Made by a program: the position numbers and the translations under genes. From NCBI RefSeq assembly GCF_000143415.4, contig NW_003314349.1:534254-598253 (forward strand): DNA of 64,000 nt. The letters run 5' to 3'. The DNA comes from Selaginella moellendorffii (taxonomy: Eukaryota > Streptophyta > Lycopodiopsida > Selaginellales > Selaginellaceae). Positions 10,570-19,607 of this stretch are shown here, one piece after another; the stretch's first letter is position 1, and the number at the start of each line of letters is the position of its first letter. Under the pieces are notes generated by a model. The model worked only from the letters and a program-made list of their open reading frames with translations. It was not told the origin of the DNA and made no database searches.

Positions 10570-10929
10570 GTTTTATAGCCGTATTGCTATATAATTTGAA
10601 CCGTTTGTTCTATTCTCATTCTCTTGTTTTCCATGACCGTATTGTCATGTGAGAAAGCCGTATTGCTTTCTTTCTTTCGTGACCGTTTGTTGCGACATTG
10701 GTGTTGCCGTTTGCACATCTTTTCTCCATGGCCGTATTGCCTTGGACTTCCTTCATTTGAGGCTCGTTTAGCTTCTCGAGGCTACCGTATGTGGCTGGGT
10801 CATGAGGGAGGGAAGAATGACACGAACCACGGGAATATTCCAAGAATATTCCATGGCCTGTGGGATTTAAGGCCGTAACGCCTTAAGGGTTGGGAGGTTG
10901 GCCTAGGGTTCGCTCTCTTGTTCGTTTCA
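10567..10929 (+). repeat. 3' LTR of the chromovirus (363 bp)
   Basis: It begins TG directly after the purine-rich tract at 10552-10566 and ends TTCA. The U3 part holds several copies of a CCGTATTG-like word (10579, 10637, 10660, 10732, and diverged copies at 10683, 10707 and 10786). The last 105 bp match the partial 5' LTR. Confidence 0.85.
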
Positions 10930-10934
10930 ATAGT

Positions 10935-11415
10935 GTTGCCTGACAATCATTTCAGCATGCTGGCATGAAACTTAAGCTTGTAATCGAGGCTATTATTTGT
11001 TACAAGGATGATTTAGTAATAGATTTCTTGCTCGAAAAAATAATTAGCTAGTGTTTTACAACTAGTGTTTAAAGGATAAGACAAAACACGATTTAGTAAT
11101 GATCCAAAGATGTTATGGCCTTTAGAAACAACTTACCGTATTTTTTAGGGTTTTTCAATTATCTTTGTCATTGCTAACCTTTTGGAAAAATGCTATCTAT
11201 TTACTACTATATTTTAAAATAACTCCTAAAGCTAAATGCTTTTATTTTTAAATCAAATTTTAAAATAATTACTATTATGTATTTATTATAATTTTAAAAT
11301 TATTAATTCTGATTCTGCTTTTTAATTTTAAATTTTATCCTAGGTTTTAACGGCTTGGATTCATTCACCTACTATCTAACGATCAAAGTCTTAGGGTTTA
11401 GGGCAAATAAAGTGG
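10935..11415. other. AT-rich intergenic DNA
   Basis: No gene is seen. A telo-box-like ttagggtttaggg lies at 11391-11403, just upstream of the NTPase start codon, and probably belongs to its promoter or leader. Confidence 0.5.
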
Positions 11416-12750
11416 ATGGCAGAGGAAGAGGAGGAGGAGGAGCCCATCGGCGAATGGATCGCTCGGCTTCCATCGTACTCGAAGAAAGCTAAGCGCAATC
11501 TGGAAGAAATGCTCGCGAAAGAAGGGTATTTCACCGTGGGGGATGTGAAGGACTTCGGTGCGAGGGCTAAAGTTACTCATTCACGGCTCCGAAGGGACAT
11601 GACGGCAGCAGGGTTCTTCCTCGATGGTACTGCGCACACTCGTTTCTCCAAGGCGTTAGATCTCCGGAACGCCATCCTGGCGATTCCGGACGTGGGCTTC
11701 GAGAAGGCCAAGGTTTTCGAGGGGTTACCATGGCCGAGCTTGGAGCCGATAGGATTGCGCGTAAGGCACGAGCACGGTAAGATCTGGCTGGTAGGACGGC
11801 CCGTTTTCAAGAAGCTGCTGGATCGCTTCTGTCACCCGCAGCAGATCGATCTTGATGGGAATGTGGGGTCTGGAAAGACGTACTTGCTGCTCATGCTCTC
11901 GTTGCATTGCATGCACAGTTTTCTCAAGGCTGGCGGAAGGAAGAAGAGGTTGGTCTGCCTGTTTACGGTTCCCTTGGGCCTCCAATTGCTTCTCCGTGCT
12001 CTCAAGAATGCATTGATTGTGGCATTTGTGGAGGATGAGCAGGCGAGGAACAGGATCTACTGTGCTGAGGATTTGGCCGAGTTGCTACAGGTGGTGACTT
12101 TCCTGAAGGAGAGCAACGACTTCTATTTCATCATCGACGAGTACAACCTCCTGGACGACTGGGCTACCAATGAGGAGCTGCGGAATGTGTGGCTCGCTCT
12201 AGCAGATTTTGAGGAATGTTCGGTCTGCTTGCATGGCGGATCGGCAGAGCGGGCGGCTGCGTATGCCAGGTTGTCCAAGTCGACGTTCAACCGGGAGTCT
12301 CACTGCCACTACTCGGTATTCACGAAGGAAGAGGTAGATGCTTTTCTAGGCAAGCAAGGCCTGCAGTCCGAGCCTCCTGAGATGAGAGAGTTAACCGGGT
12401 ACCTTCCTCTGCTGGTGAGGATTTACCTCGACGTCTACTCGGAATCCCGAGAGAAAGCCAGGGAGAACTTCCTGTTGAGCAGAGAAGTTGCTCAGCAGAA
12501 GAGGGACTTACAGAAGATGGTCATGAAGGCAGCAGAGTTTTCTGACGGTAAGAGAAAATGGGGTGTGGAGTGCTTGTCCGAGTTGATAGCTGGAACAGCA
12601 ACCGCCGACGGCATGATGGGGGACTTGGGGTTTTTCAGCACCCGCTGGATTGTGGAGAACAATGGGATGTTTTCTCTCGTCTCCGAGCTTGCAAAGCGGG
12701 TTGTGATCCTCGCAGTTGAGCAATACCTGGGAGTCACATTGAGAGTTTAA
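11416..12750 (+). CDS. Crinkler/RHS-type P-loop NTPase, intact
   Basis: Intronless, 444 aa. Residues 1-100 form a helical, SAM-like N-terminal region (LEEMLAKEGYFTVGDVKDFG). A Walker A motif, GNVGSGKT, lies near residue 150 and a Walker B-like strand, FYFIIDEYN, near residue 240. A conserved MRELTGYLPLLVRIYLD helix follows near residue 330. This layout fits the NTPase module found in Crinkler/retrotransposon-hot-spot proteins, which is widespread in oomycetes, fungi and some plants. The biological role in plants is not established. No nuclease or kinase domain is fused to it. At least four broken relatives lie in the window (4975-5560, 13575-14535, 28385-28510, 33470-33720), so it belongs to an amplifying family. 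The family name is from motif pattern. Confidence 0.75.
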   Translation: MAEEEEEEEPIGEWIARLPSYSKKAKRNLEEMLAKEGYFTVGDVKDFGARAKVTHSRLRRDMTAAGFFLDGTAHTRFSKALDLRNAILAIPDVGFEKAKVFEGLPWPSLEPIGLRVRHEHGKIWLVGRPVFKKLLDRFCHPQQIDLDGNVGSGKTYLLLMLSLHCMHSFLKAGGRKKRLVCLFTVPLGLQLLLRALKNALIVAFVEDEQARNRIYCAEDLAELLQVVTFLKESNDFYFIIDEYNLLDDWATNEELRNVWLALADFEECSVCLHGGSAERAAAYARLSKSTFNRESHCHYSVFTKEEVDAFLGKQGLQSEPPEMRELTGYLPLLVRIYLDVYSESREKARENFLLSREVAQQKRDLQKMVMKAAEFSDGKRKWGVECLSELIAGTATADGMMGDLGFFSTRWIVENNGMFSLVSELAKRVVILAVEQYLGVTLRV

Positions 12751-12802
12751 AGGGAAAGCAAATTGAAAGTTTTTCCCTTTTTCTGACAAGGATCTAGGCA
12801 GA

Positions 12803-13050
12803 GTCATCTCCCATTCGCCTACAACGTTCATCCCCACGGAAGAGTCTAAGGTTCATTCCCAAGTGGCAGAGCTCCAGCAAGTTCTTTGAGCCAGAGAATC
12901 TGGGCAAGTACACAGGAGGCTATGTGCTGGATATGATCAGATGGCGCTTCTTTTGGATCGGACACGACGAGGAATGTTGTGGATGCTCGGCATACTACAC
13001 CATGAATCTACGAAACTCTGCAGCTTGTTTCGGTGATTATCTCTTTTAAT
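12803..13050 (+). other. Coding-like open stretch downstream of the NTPase gene
   Basis: An open frame without its own ATG near the start runs to a TAA at 13048-13050. It encodes an aromatic and cysteine-rich run (KYTGGYVLDMIRWRFFWIGH, then EECCGCSAYYTMNLRNSAA). It could be a last exon, a C-terminal remnant of an NTPase relative, or chance. I do not recognise the family. Confidence 0.3.
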
Positions 13051-13574
13051 ATAACATAGATAAAGCTTTTAGTTGAATTTTATTGTAAGAGAAGAAATCG
13101 TGACTAAAAAGGTTTTATTTGTGACTAAAGTGTTTACACATAATTCCATACGTTCTACTAAGCTAGTGCCGTTCCTGCCCGATACCATGGTGGACTTGGA
13201 TGACATTTGGAAGCTCCATGAGCTTGTAGCTGTGGTGGTAACGCATGCTTAACCCGTCCCTATCTGGAGAAGTCTAACGGAGCCTCTGTGCGCTGTAAGG
13301 AAATGAACTCCACGATGAAAAGGCAAAGGATCGTACAACGAAACGCTTTCGGCCAAGAGAAAACAGTTTTGAGACGTTAGAGTGGACTCTGTCAAAGTTG
13401 CGAACCTGAACCAGTCGTCCAGAGCACACGAAAGCTTCCATCGGGGAGGCATCATAAATCCCACGCCTTTGTTTGCTGCGCTAGGCATCACTGAGACAAG
13501 GGCACCTGAACGAGGCCTGAAACCCACTCCAGAAACACATTGTATAAAACCTTCTCTGATAGCAAAGTGAGAAG

Positions 13575-14535
13575 TCATGACAACGTAGAAAGAAAAGGTT
13601 GAGGGGAACAGACTTTCGACGACTTCTCAAGTCCGATTCGGCTCCAAGAAACTGGCGTCTCGAAACAATCGACAGCTTCATCAATTCTGGATTTCTCTCT
13701 CACATCAGACCAATGTGGTGAGTGCCTTGCACAGTGTAGCTCACGAGAGTTGGTGTATGGTTGGTGTATCCTCAGTCCACCATCGTTAAAAATCTTGCAG
13801 GCCTTTTGAGCAGAGCGCCTGTCGCATAGAGCTCCTGCTCGTACCCTTCGAAGCGCTTCACCAATCCAGCATGCAAGCACGTCGATCCCTGCTCGAGCTC
13901 TGCCACACCTGGCGCAGCCCCAAGTCCTTCTCCCTGAAGCTGAAAACATCGTACTCGTCCACAAATTGTTGTCTCTCTTGAGGATCTTCACCACCTGTTT
14001 CATCTCATCCAGATCCTGGGCGCAGTAGATCCAGTCCTCTTTGCTCCACTCCGCGAGAAGATCTGCGAGAAGTGCCAGGAGATCATGAGCAGCAAGTATG
14101 TCTTCCCAGATCCATGACTCCCGACTAGCTCGATCGTCCGGGGCGGCAAATGGATCGAGCAAGCTGGCCTCCAAGCGATCTAGCAGCTCCTTGAAAGCGA
14201 GCGTCATACCAGCCAGATCTTCCCGCCATTCCGCGCTGTGGGATCAGCTCCAAGCTCGGCCACGGCCGAAAACCTTGAGGATGGAGCTCCGGAGCTCTAG
14301 TGCCTTGGCAAAGAGAGGCTGCGGGAGTGAGTCGAGGAAGAAACCCACCGCCGTCATGTCCATCCGGAGCCGCATTCTTTTCCGGGCCCTTCACATCTCC
14401 CACCGTGAAATACGATTCTTCCGCCAGCATCTCTTCCAGCTTGCGCTTGCATTGATTCGAGTAGAATTGCGATGGAAGGTGCGCGATCCATTTGCCGATA
14501 GGAAGCTCCCAACCTTCCTCGCCCTCCCTAACTAA
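13575..14535 (-). pseudogene. Crinkler-type P-loop NTPase pseudogene
   Basis: The minus strand follows the intact gene at 11416-12750 from its N terminus (PIGKWIAHLPS, CKRKLEEMLAEESYFTVGDV, MDMTAVGFFLD) through an intact P-loop (GSHGSGKTYLLLM near 14085-14120) to DWIYCAQDLDEMKQVVKIL. Several frameshifts separate these pieces, and the C-terminal third is poorly conserved. It is divergently placed to SRR1, with about 90 bp between its 5' end and that start codon. Confidence 0.8.
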
Positions 14536-14623
14536 ACCTTAAACCCAGTTGCCAAAAGGTCGTTCTTTAGGGCTCTTGAGCTATAAAGGAAGAATGTGAG
14601 TGTCCCATTTTTTAGGGTTCTTG

Positions 14624-15340
14624 ATGGGCGAGGGGTGGATTGTGGTGGAGCGCTCGTCGTCGCGGCGGGGTTCCAGCAAGAAGCCCAGGCTGATGGACGA
14701 TGACGACCGGGAGCTGACGGTGGAGGAGTTTCGCAAGGCCATCCACGCGATTCTGGTGAGGATGGATAGGATCAGGAGCTCCGATTTCTACAAGAGATTT
14801 CTAGCGCAGGTCGGGGGCAGCGTTGGGGAGTCCCTGGCAGCGATGGGCGTGGAGAATCTGGTGGTGTATGGGCTGGGCAGGATCTCCAGGTCGGAGAGCT
14901 CGCGGCTCCAGCTCGCGCTGGTGCTGCTACTCAGGCAGGATCGCGTCCTGCCCGAGGATTGCTTGATCTGGGTGTTTGATCCGGTGCTCACGGCGTGCGA
15001 GTGGAGGATCCTGCGGCAACTCAACTGCCGCGCGATCGATTCCAACGAGCTGGGGCTCCGGAAGGTGGAGGAGCCGACGCTGTTCTTCATGCCCCACTGC
15101 GAATCACACCTCTACGACAACGTCGTCAAGGCGAATTGGGGATCGCTGGGCAAGATCGCGATCCTGGGCAATAGCTTCGCGAGCTACATGGAGAGATGGA
15201 CGATCTATCCGAACCAGAAAGGCTCGCGCCCAGATCATCTCCTGGCTATCCAGCCCCGGGCAGTCGAGCTTCGGGTGGATGACGTGGACTTTATGTACGC
15301 CTTCAATGACATGAGCTGGCACTTTTTCCCGGACGAATGA
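14624..15340 (+). CDS. SRR1: SRR1-like protein
   Basis: Intronless, 238 aa from the ATG at 14624. An upstream in-frame GTG at 14600 is not a plausible start. The protein has a basic N terminus, then the SRR1 domain: VENLVVYGLGRISRSESSRL (conserved YGLG), LALVLLLRQ, a WVFDPVLTACEWRILRQL segment and LFFMPHCESHLYDNVVKANW. In Arabidopsis, SENSITIVITY TO RED LIGHT REDUCED 1 acts in phytochrome-B signalling and circadian control; fungal and animal homologues affect haem and clock pathways. A telo-box-like tttagggttc lies just before the start. The family call is strong; the role in this plant is inferred. Confidence 0.85.
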   Translation: MGEGWIVVERSSSRRGSSKKPRLMDDDDRELTVEEFRKAIHAILVRMDRIRSSDFYKRFLAQVGGSVGESLAAMGVENLVVYGLGRISRSESSRLQLALVLLLRQDRVLPEDCLIWVFDPVLTACEWRILRQLNCRAIDSNELGLRKVEEPTLFFMPHCESHLYDNVVKANWGSLGKIAILGNSFASYMERWTIYPNQKGSRPDHLLAIQPRAVELRVDDVDFMYAFNDMSWHFFPDE

Positions 15341-15551
15341 TATGACATGGCGGCGGGAACATGGGAGCGGCAAACGGTCCGAAATTCTATCATTTTTATG
15401 ACATGGGAACGGCAGGTATATGACATGGACTATGGGGGGGAATTCTGTCGTTTTCTTATGACATGGGAATCGTGCCCGTTGGAATTAAGCGGGAAGGAAC
15501 AAAGACAACTAGACGAGCAAGAGAGAGAAGGGCGGCGGCGGCGCGGAAGAG
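15341..15551. repeat. Short tandem repeat between SRR1 and the B3 gene
   Basis: Four copies of a TATGACATGG-like word occur at about 15340, 15396, 15419 and 15457. Two lie in longer repeats (aattctatcattttta and aattctgtcgttttct, each followed by tgacatggga). The stretch probably lies in the promoter or leader of the B3 gene. Confidence 0.55.
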
Positions 15552-17103
15552 ATGGAGCGCTTGTCCGATCGACCAGCGTTTGCGAGTGTTCTTGGCGAGG
15601 ATTCCATCGGCGAGCGCGATCCGTGGCTGGTAAGCTCGCGAGCCTTGCCAGAAATCTTTCTATCCTGCGAGCTAGGGTCTCACAGGGATGCCTTGCAGCC
15701 GATACCCCAGCGCTTCGTCCAGCTCTACGCGGATGGATTCGCCAAGGAGTGCCGGATTCGCGGGCCGGATGGCGCCGCCTGGGGCGTGACGCTGGGCGGG
15801 CCGAGCTTGAGCCGCATTGGGATGAGGGGAGGGTGGGAGACCTTCGCGCTGGCCTATGGATTGAAGGCTGGGGATCTTCTTGTGGTGAGGCTCGTCCAAG
15901 AATCGGTGTTCCAGGTGGAGATCTTTGGTTGCAAGAGCCGGGTGAACAAGCTTCCAGGGAGATTCATGGCGAGCTTCTTCAATGCGGGATCCAGGGAAGC
16001 GCAAGAAAGAGATGGGCAGTGTCTGGAAGCTACAGCAGTGGAGAAAGATGGAACTGGCAGTGGAGAAGATGGAAGAACTAGGCCGAGAAGTTCTTCCCAG
16101 ATTGCAAGCCAAACACCACCACGAAGGCAACCATCTCAAGAAGAAGATGGAAGAACTAGGCGGACAAGTTCTTCCCGGGTTGCTGCAAGCCAGACACCAC
16201 CAAGGCAAGCATCGCATGAAGAAGATGGAAGAACTAGGCGGAGAAGTTCTTCCCGGATTGCAAGCCAGACACCACCGCCAAGGCAACCATCCCATGAAGG
16301 AGATGGAACAACTAGGCGGAGAAGTTCTTCCCGGATTCCAAGCCAGGCGCCACCATCCCGTGAAGAAGATGGAAGAACTAGGCGGAGAAGTTCTTCCCGG
16401 ATTGCAAGCCAGACACCACCACCAAGGCAACCATCGCCGCCACCACCACCAGCGAAAGCATCCACGAGCAAAGCAGTGGTGGTTGCTAGCACCAGGAAGA
16501 GGAAGAAGAACAGCGAAGAACAGTCGGAGGAGAAGCCTTTGTCACGGCGGCGAGCCGTGACTGATGCCGAGCGGGAGAGAGCCATGGAGCGAGCTCGGCA
16601 GTTCACGTCCACGAATCCATTCACCATGAACAAGATGAACAAATCGCACGTCTACCGCGGCTTCTGGATGGTAAGCTCGTGCTCGCTCGATCGAAAGCTT
16701 TTCTCGCGCGCTAAGTTTCTAAGTTCCACAGGGAATGAACCACCAGTTCGCGCGGCAGCACTTGCCATCGCAGATCTGTAGCATTGTGCTCGTGGATTCG
16801 AGCGGGGCGGAGTGGCCGGCGAGGTATCTGCCCAGGCCGGGGATCAGTGGCGGCTGGAAGAAGTTCGCGCTGGATCACAGGCTCGAGGAGGGCGACGTGG
16901 TGATCTTCGAGCGCGTGGATCGCACCCAGTGTAATCCAGTGATTCGGGTTCACATCTACAGGGTGGTGGAGCTCGATGATCTACCGCAGGAGGAGGAAGA
17001 GCAAGCGAGGAAGAGAAGGAAGTATAGCGATTCTTCCAGGGGAGAGGACGAAGAACAAGGAAGAAGGAAGGGTGGACGTCCACGATTGCGCCCCAGTTTG
17101 TAG
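15552..17103 (+). CDS. Plant-specific B3-domain protein with two B3 domains and an RS-like repeat linker
   Basis: The model uses exons 15552-16670 and 16732-17103 (intron 61 bp, gtaagc...cacag), giving 496 aa. The first B3 domain spans about residues 45-140 (IPQRFVQLYADGFAKECRIR, GGWETFALAYGLKAGDLLVV). The second lies after the intron (GMNHQFARQHLP, SGAEWPARYLP, GWKKFALDHRLEEGDVVIFE). B3 domains bind DNA, and this arrangement is REM-like. The linker has about five repeats of an EEDGRTRRRSSSRIASQTPP unit, encoded by a ~60-70 bp minisatellite at 16060-16430. The 5' end is uncertain: sites at 15630 (gtaagc) and 15685 (cacag) could bound a short intron, but using them shifts the frame from this ATG, so I keep the open read-through. 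Confidence 0.7.
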
Positions 17104-17175
17104 GAGCCGATCTACACCGTCGGTGTAACTTTATAAAAGAGTCTTTGATTTCTATTCGATCTAGGTATTGTGTCT

Positions 17176-17529
17176 ATGGCGGAGGTAAGCAAGCGCGTTC
17201 TTGCGAGTGGCGCGCGTGAATTTTTTGCGATTGTTCTTGGCAGATCGTGGAGCTCAAGGTCGCCATGACTTGCGAGGGATGCGTGGGTGCCGTCAAGAGG
17301 GTTCTGGGCAAAATGCAAGGTAGATTTTGGGCTCCATTTTTGCTTAGCGACTTATAGCGAGTCCCTGGTGTTCTTGGCGGTGGATTTCTTGGTAGGAGTG
17401 GAGTCTTTCGATGTGGATCTCAAGGAGCAAAAGGTAACCGTCAAGGGCAATGTCAAGGCGGAAGACGTGCTCCAGACGGTGTCCAAGACGGGCAAAGCGA
17501 CCACTTTCTGGCCCAAGGAAGAACAGTGA
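17176..17529 (+). CDS. ATX1-type copper chaperone (HMA domain)
   Basis: Three exons, 17176-17184, 17244-17319 and 17396-17529, encode 72 aa. The first exon is only nine bases (Met-Ala-Glu). The product is a complete heavy-metal-associated domain: the metal-binding loop MTCEGC lies near residues 11-16, followed by [11 protein letters not shown], the [17 protein letters not shown] strands and a C-terminal [10 protein letters not shown]. Both metal-binding cysteines are present. ATX1/CCH-type proteins carry Cu(I) in the cytosol to P-type ATPases of the secretory pathway. All splice junctions are GT-AG and preserve the frame. The very short first exon is easy for gene predictors to miss. Confidence 0.9.
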
Positions 17530-17654
17530 GCCATCCAGCCATGGCGATGCAATCCATCGAGGAAAGAGTAGCGTAAAGAACACTCCTCCTCTCTCTCTCT
17601 TATAACATCACAACTAAGTTTCCTGCTAGAGAACTTCTTGATCGATCGAGAACT

Positions 17655-17775
17655 TCGAGAGTAGAGTATAGATCAAGTAGAAACGATGGGAAGAGCCGAT
17701 AGCTCGAGCTATGGCAGCCGCTCGATCCGAGCTTGCAAGTGGCGAGCAAGGTCGTCCAGGAGATCACGAGGGTGC
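17655..17775 (-). pseudogene. PPR C-terminal fragment
   Basis: The minus strand reads VISWTTLLATCKLGSS, then degenerates. It matches the C terminus of the PPR gene at 21294-22742 (DVISWTTLLTACKLHKDSNR) at both protein and DNA level (shared gatagctcgagctatgg-like and cgtcgtccaggagatcac-like blocks). It is a detached scrap of a related gene. Confidence 0.7.
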
Positions 17776-17825
17776 ATTTTCCCATTTTATTTTTTCATTG
17801 CTTCTTTCTGGAAATAACTATGACC

Positions 17826-17927
17826 GTTGACCAATTATGAACTTCTACATATAAACCCAAAGCCCTAAATATTGACCATTGACCACCATTGGAAGTTGAC
17901 CTTTTGACCCTTTTGACCCTTTTGACC
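17826..17927. promoter_or_regulatory. Cluster of seven TTGACC (W-box-like) words
   Basis: TTGACC occurs seven times in about 100 bp, the last four as one GTTGACC and three in a TTTTGACCC tandem array. TTGAC[C/T] is the WRKY binding core. The cluster lies in the 350-bp spacer between the copper chaperone and the 3' end of the PPR gene, so it is either regulatory or a chance microsatellite. Confidence 0.35.
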
Positions 17928-17936
17928 CTTCGGTCA

Positions 17937-19607
17937 TCACTCGCTAAACAGTTTCCACATCACGGGCCTCGGCTCATACGGCATGTTTTCGATCAGCTCC
18001 TTGGCCTGTTTCGCGAAGCCTTTCCGCGCAAGGATGTCGATCACGCACTCGTAGTGCTCCGGGGTGTGTTCTATCCATCTGTCCGCAGCGATGGATCGGA
18101 AGTACTCGCGGCATCGCTTGACGAGCGATGATCCGGTGGAGTTGTGCCTGATCGCGACCAAAACGTTGAGCATCGTTCCTCCGTCCGGGATCATCCCGTT
18201 CCAATCCATCCTCCGGAGAAGCTCCAGGACTTGCCTGAGATGCCCGGCTCTTGCGTACGCTTCCATGAGCGAGTTCCAGGAGCCCTCGTCTTGGATCGAG
18301 AGAGCGTGAGCTAGGAAAACCTCCGCTGCTTTGGCCAGATCTCCACGCTTCCCATACATGGCCACCAGCGCCGTCTTGATCACCGCGTCCAGCCCCAGAT
18401 CTTTCTCCAGAAACTGCTCGTGGAGTTTACTTCCCTGCGAGAAATCGCCCATGGCTGTGCAAGCATTGATCGCAGCAGCAAAAACTGGCGGACAGTCTCC
18501 TTCTTCACACCGATTCTCGCCCACCAATCGCTTGAAAAGGCTCAACGCGGCCTCGTTGACGCCATGCGCGACGTACTCGACGATCATGGCTGTGGAGCAC
18601 GACGAATCCACGCAGGGAATCTCCTCAAAAACCATCCTTGCGTCGCGGAGGCTTCCACACTTGGAGAACATCTTGATCAATGCGCTGCTGATTCTCACGT
18701 CTCCTTTGAGACCGAGCTCGCAGCACTCTCTGTAAATGTTCCTCCCAAGTTCCAGGAACTCTATCCGGCCTTGGAACGAGCCAAAGATCTGGAAGAAAGT
18801 TTCCCTGTTCGGGTGAACTCCTTCCAAATCCATTCTCGTGAGAAACTCCAGAGCTTGCGAAGGATTGCTGGAGTCGCCACCTTGAGCACACGCAGCTATG
18901 GCGGCGTTCCAAGACTCCAAGCTCTTCTCTTCGATTCCCTCGAAAGTTCTCCTCGCGTCTTCCACACTGCCGATCTTTCCATACGCCGCAATCAATCCAT
19001 CCCAGAAGCGTTCCTTCACTGAAAACTCCCCCAGCTCCACGGATTCGTGGATCACTCGGACGATCGCAGTGGCGCCGATCTCGCCGCAAGCCTCCACGAC
19101 TGCGCAGAGCGTGAAGCTGCTGGGCTTGATCCCTTCCACCGCCATCTCTCGAAACGCTTGCAATGCCTTAGCAAAATCCCCGCTCTGGGAAAATGCTGCG
19201 ATCACCACGCTCCACGAGAACGTGTTCTTCCTCAGCCACGATTCCAGCATTGGTCGCGATTCCTCGATGCATCCGAGCTTGCTGCACTTCTCCACCACCA
19301 AATCCCGCAGATTTCTGTCGTTGATCACGCCAGCCCTCTTGGCGGAATCCAGCGCCCGTGCAACATCGCTCGCGCGCCTGGATCGCGAGATCAGCTCCAC
19401 CTGGTTGCGTGTGACGCGCGCTTGCCGTTCCCTGCGGAGCTGCGCTGGATCGCGCGCGTACCATGGCGGATTTTGCTTGCCCGGATCCCGCGCCCTGCGA
19501 ATGCCTCGCTTGCGATTCTCCCGCGACTGGCGGAGGATGTGATCCACGCGACGACGCACGCGGCTGGAGAAATGGGCGAAGCTCGGCCCGCGCCTCCTCA
19601 GCCACAT
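17937..19607 (-). CDS. PPR protein, PLS-like, 556 aa
   Basis: Intronless. The N-terminal ~90 residues are strikingly arginine-rich with few acidic residues, as in organelle transit peptides. About a dozen PPR motifs follow (SWSVVIAAFSQSGDFAKALQ, DARRTFEGI, SWNAAIAACAQGGD, RDARMVFEEIP). The C terminus ends in a truncated E-like motif (YECVIDILARKGFAKQAKEL, then a stop after PVMWKLFSE), with no full E, E+ or DYW domain. PPR proteins bind organellar RNA base by base; without DYW it would need a partner for C-to-U editing, or act in splicing or stability. A related repeat scrap lies downstream at 17655-17775. Confidence 0.9.
   Translation of the reverse strand: MWLRRRGPSFAHFSSRVRRRVDHILRQSRENRKRGIRRARDPGKQNPPWYARDPAQLRRERQARVTRNQVELISRSRRASDVARALDSAKRAGVINDRNLRDLVVEKCSKLGCIEESRPMLESWLRKNTFSWSVVIAAFSQSGDFAKALQAFREMAVEGIKPSSFTLCAVVEACGEIGATAIVRVIHESVELGEFSVKERFWDGLIAAYGKIGSVEDARRTFEGIEEKSLESWNAAIAACAQGGDSSNPSQALEFLTRMDLEGVHPNRETFFQIFGSFQGRIEFLELGRNIYRECCELGLKGDVRISSALIKMFSKCGSLRDARMVFEEIPCVDSSCSTAMIVEYVAHGVNEAALSLFKRLVGENRCEEGDCPPVFAAAINACTAMGDFSQGSKLHEQFLEKDLGLDAVIKTALVAMYGKRGDLAKAAEVFLAHALSIQDEGSWNSLMEAYARAGHLRQVLELLRRMDWNGMIPDGGTMLNVLVAIRHNSTGSSLVKRCREYFRSIAADRWIEHTPEHYECVIDILARKGFAKQAKELIENMPYEPRPVMWKLFSE

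Larger units (their letters stand above)
7600..10929 (+). mobile_element. Decayed Ty3/gypsy chromovirus
   Basis: The element reads in order: partial 5' LTR, tRNA-Met primer-binding site, Gag, a remnant of RNase H, integrase with zinc finger and core, a chromodomain, a polypurine tract and a full 3' LTR. Protease and nearly all reverse transcriptase are absent between 8730 and about 8780, so the copy is internally deleted. The Gag-to-integrase frame has TAG stops at 7844-7846, 8072-8074, 9432-9434 and 9801-9803, plus frameshifts in the RNase H remnant and before the chromodomain. A 5-base match, atagt, lies at 7595-7599 and 10930-10934 and may be the target-site duplication. Confidence 0.9.

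Noticed and set aside
14600..14623. N-terminal extension of SRR1 by eight codons
   Set aside because: It would start at GTG; the first real ATG is at 14624.
15672..16430. 252-codon minus-strand frame opposite the B3 gene
   Set aside because: It is created by the coding minisatellite, which is open in several frames; composition is repetitive and no domain is present.
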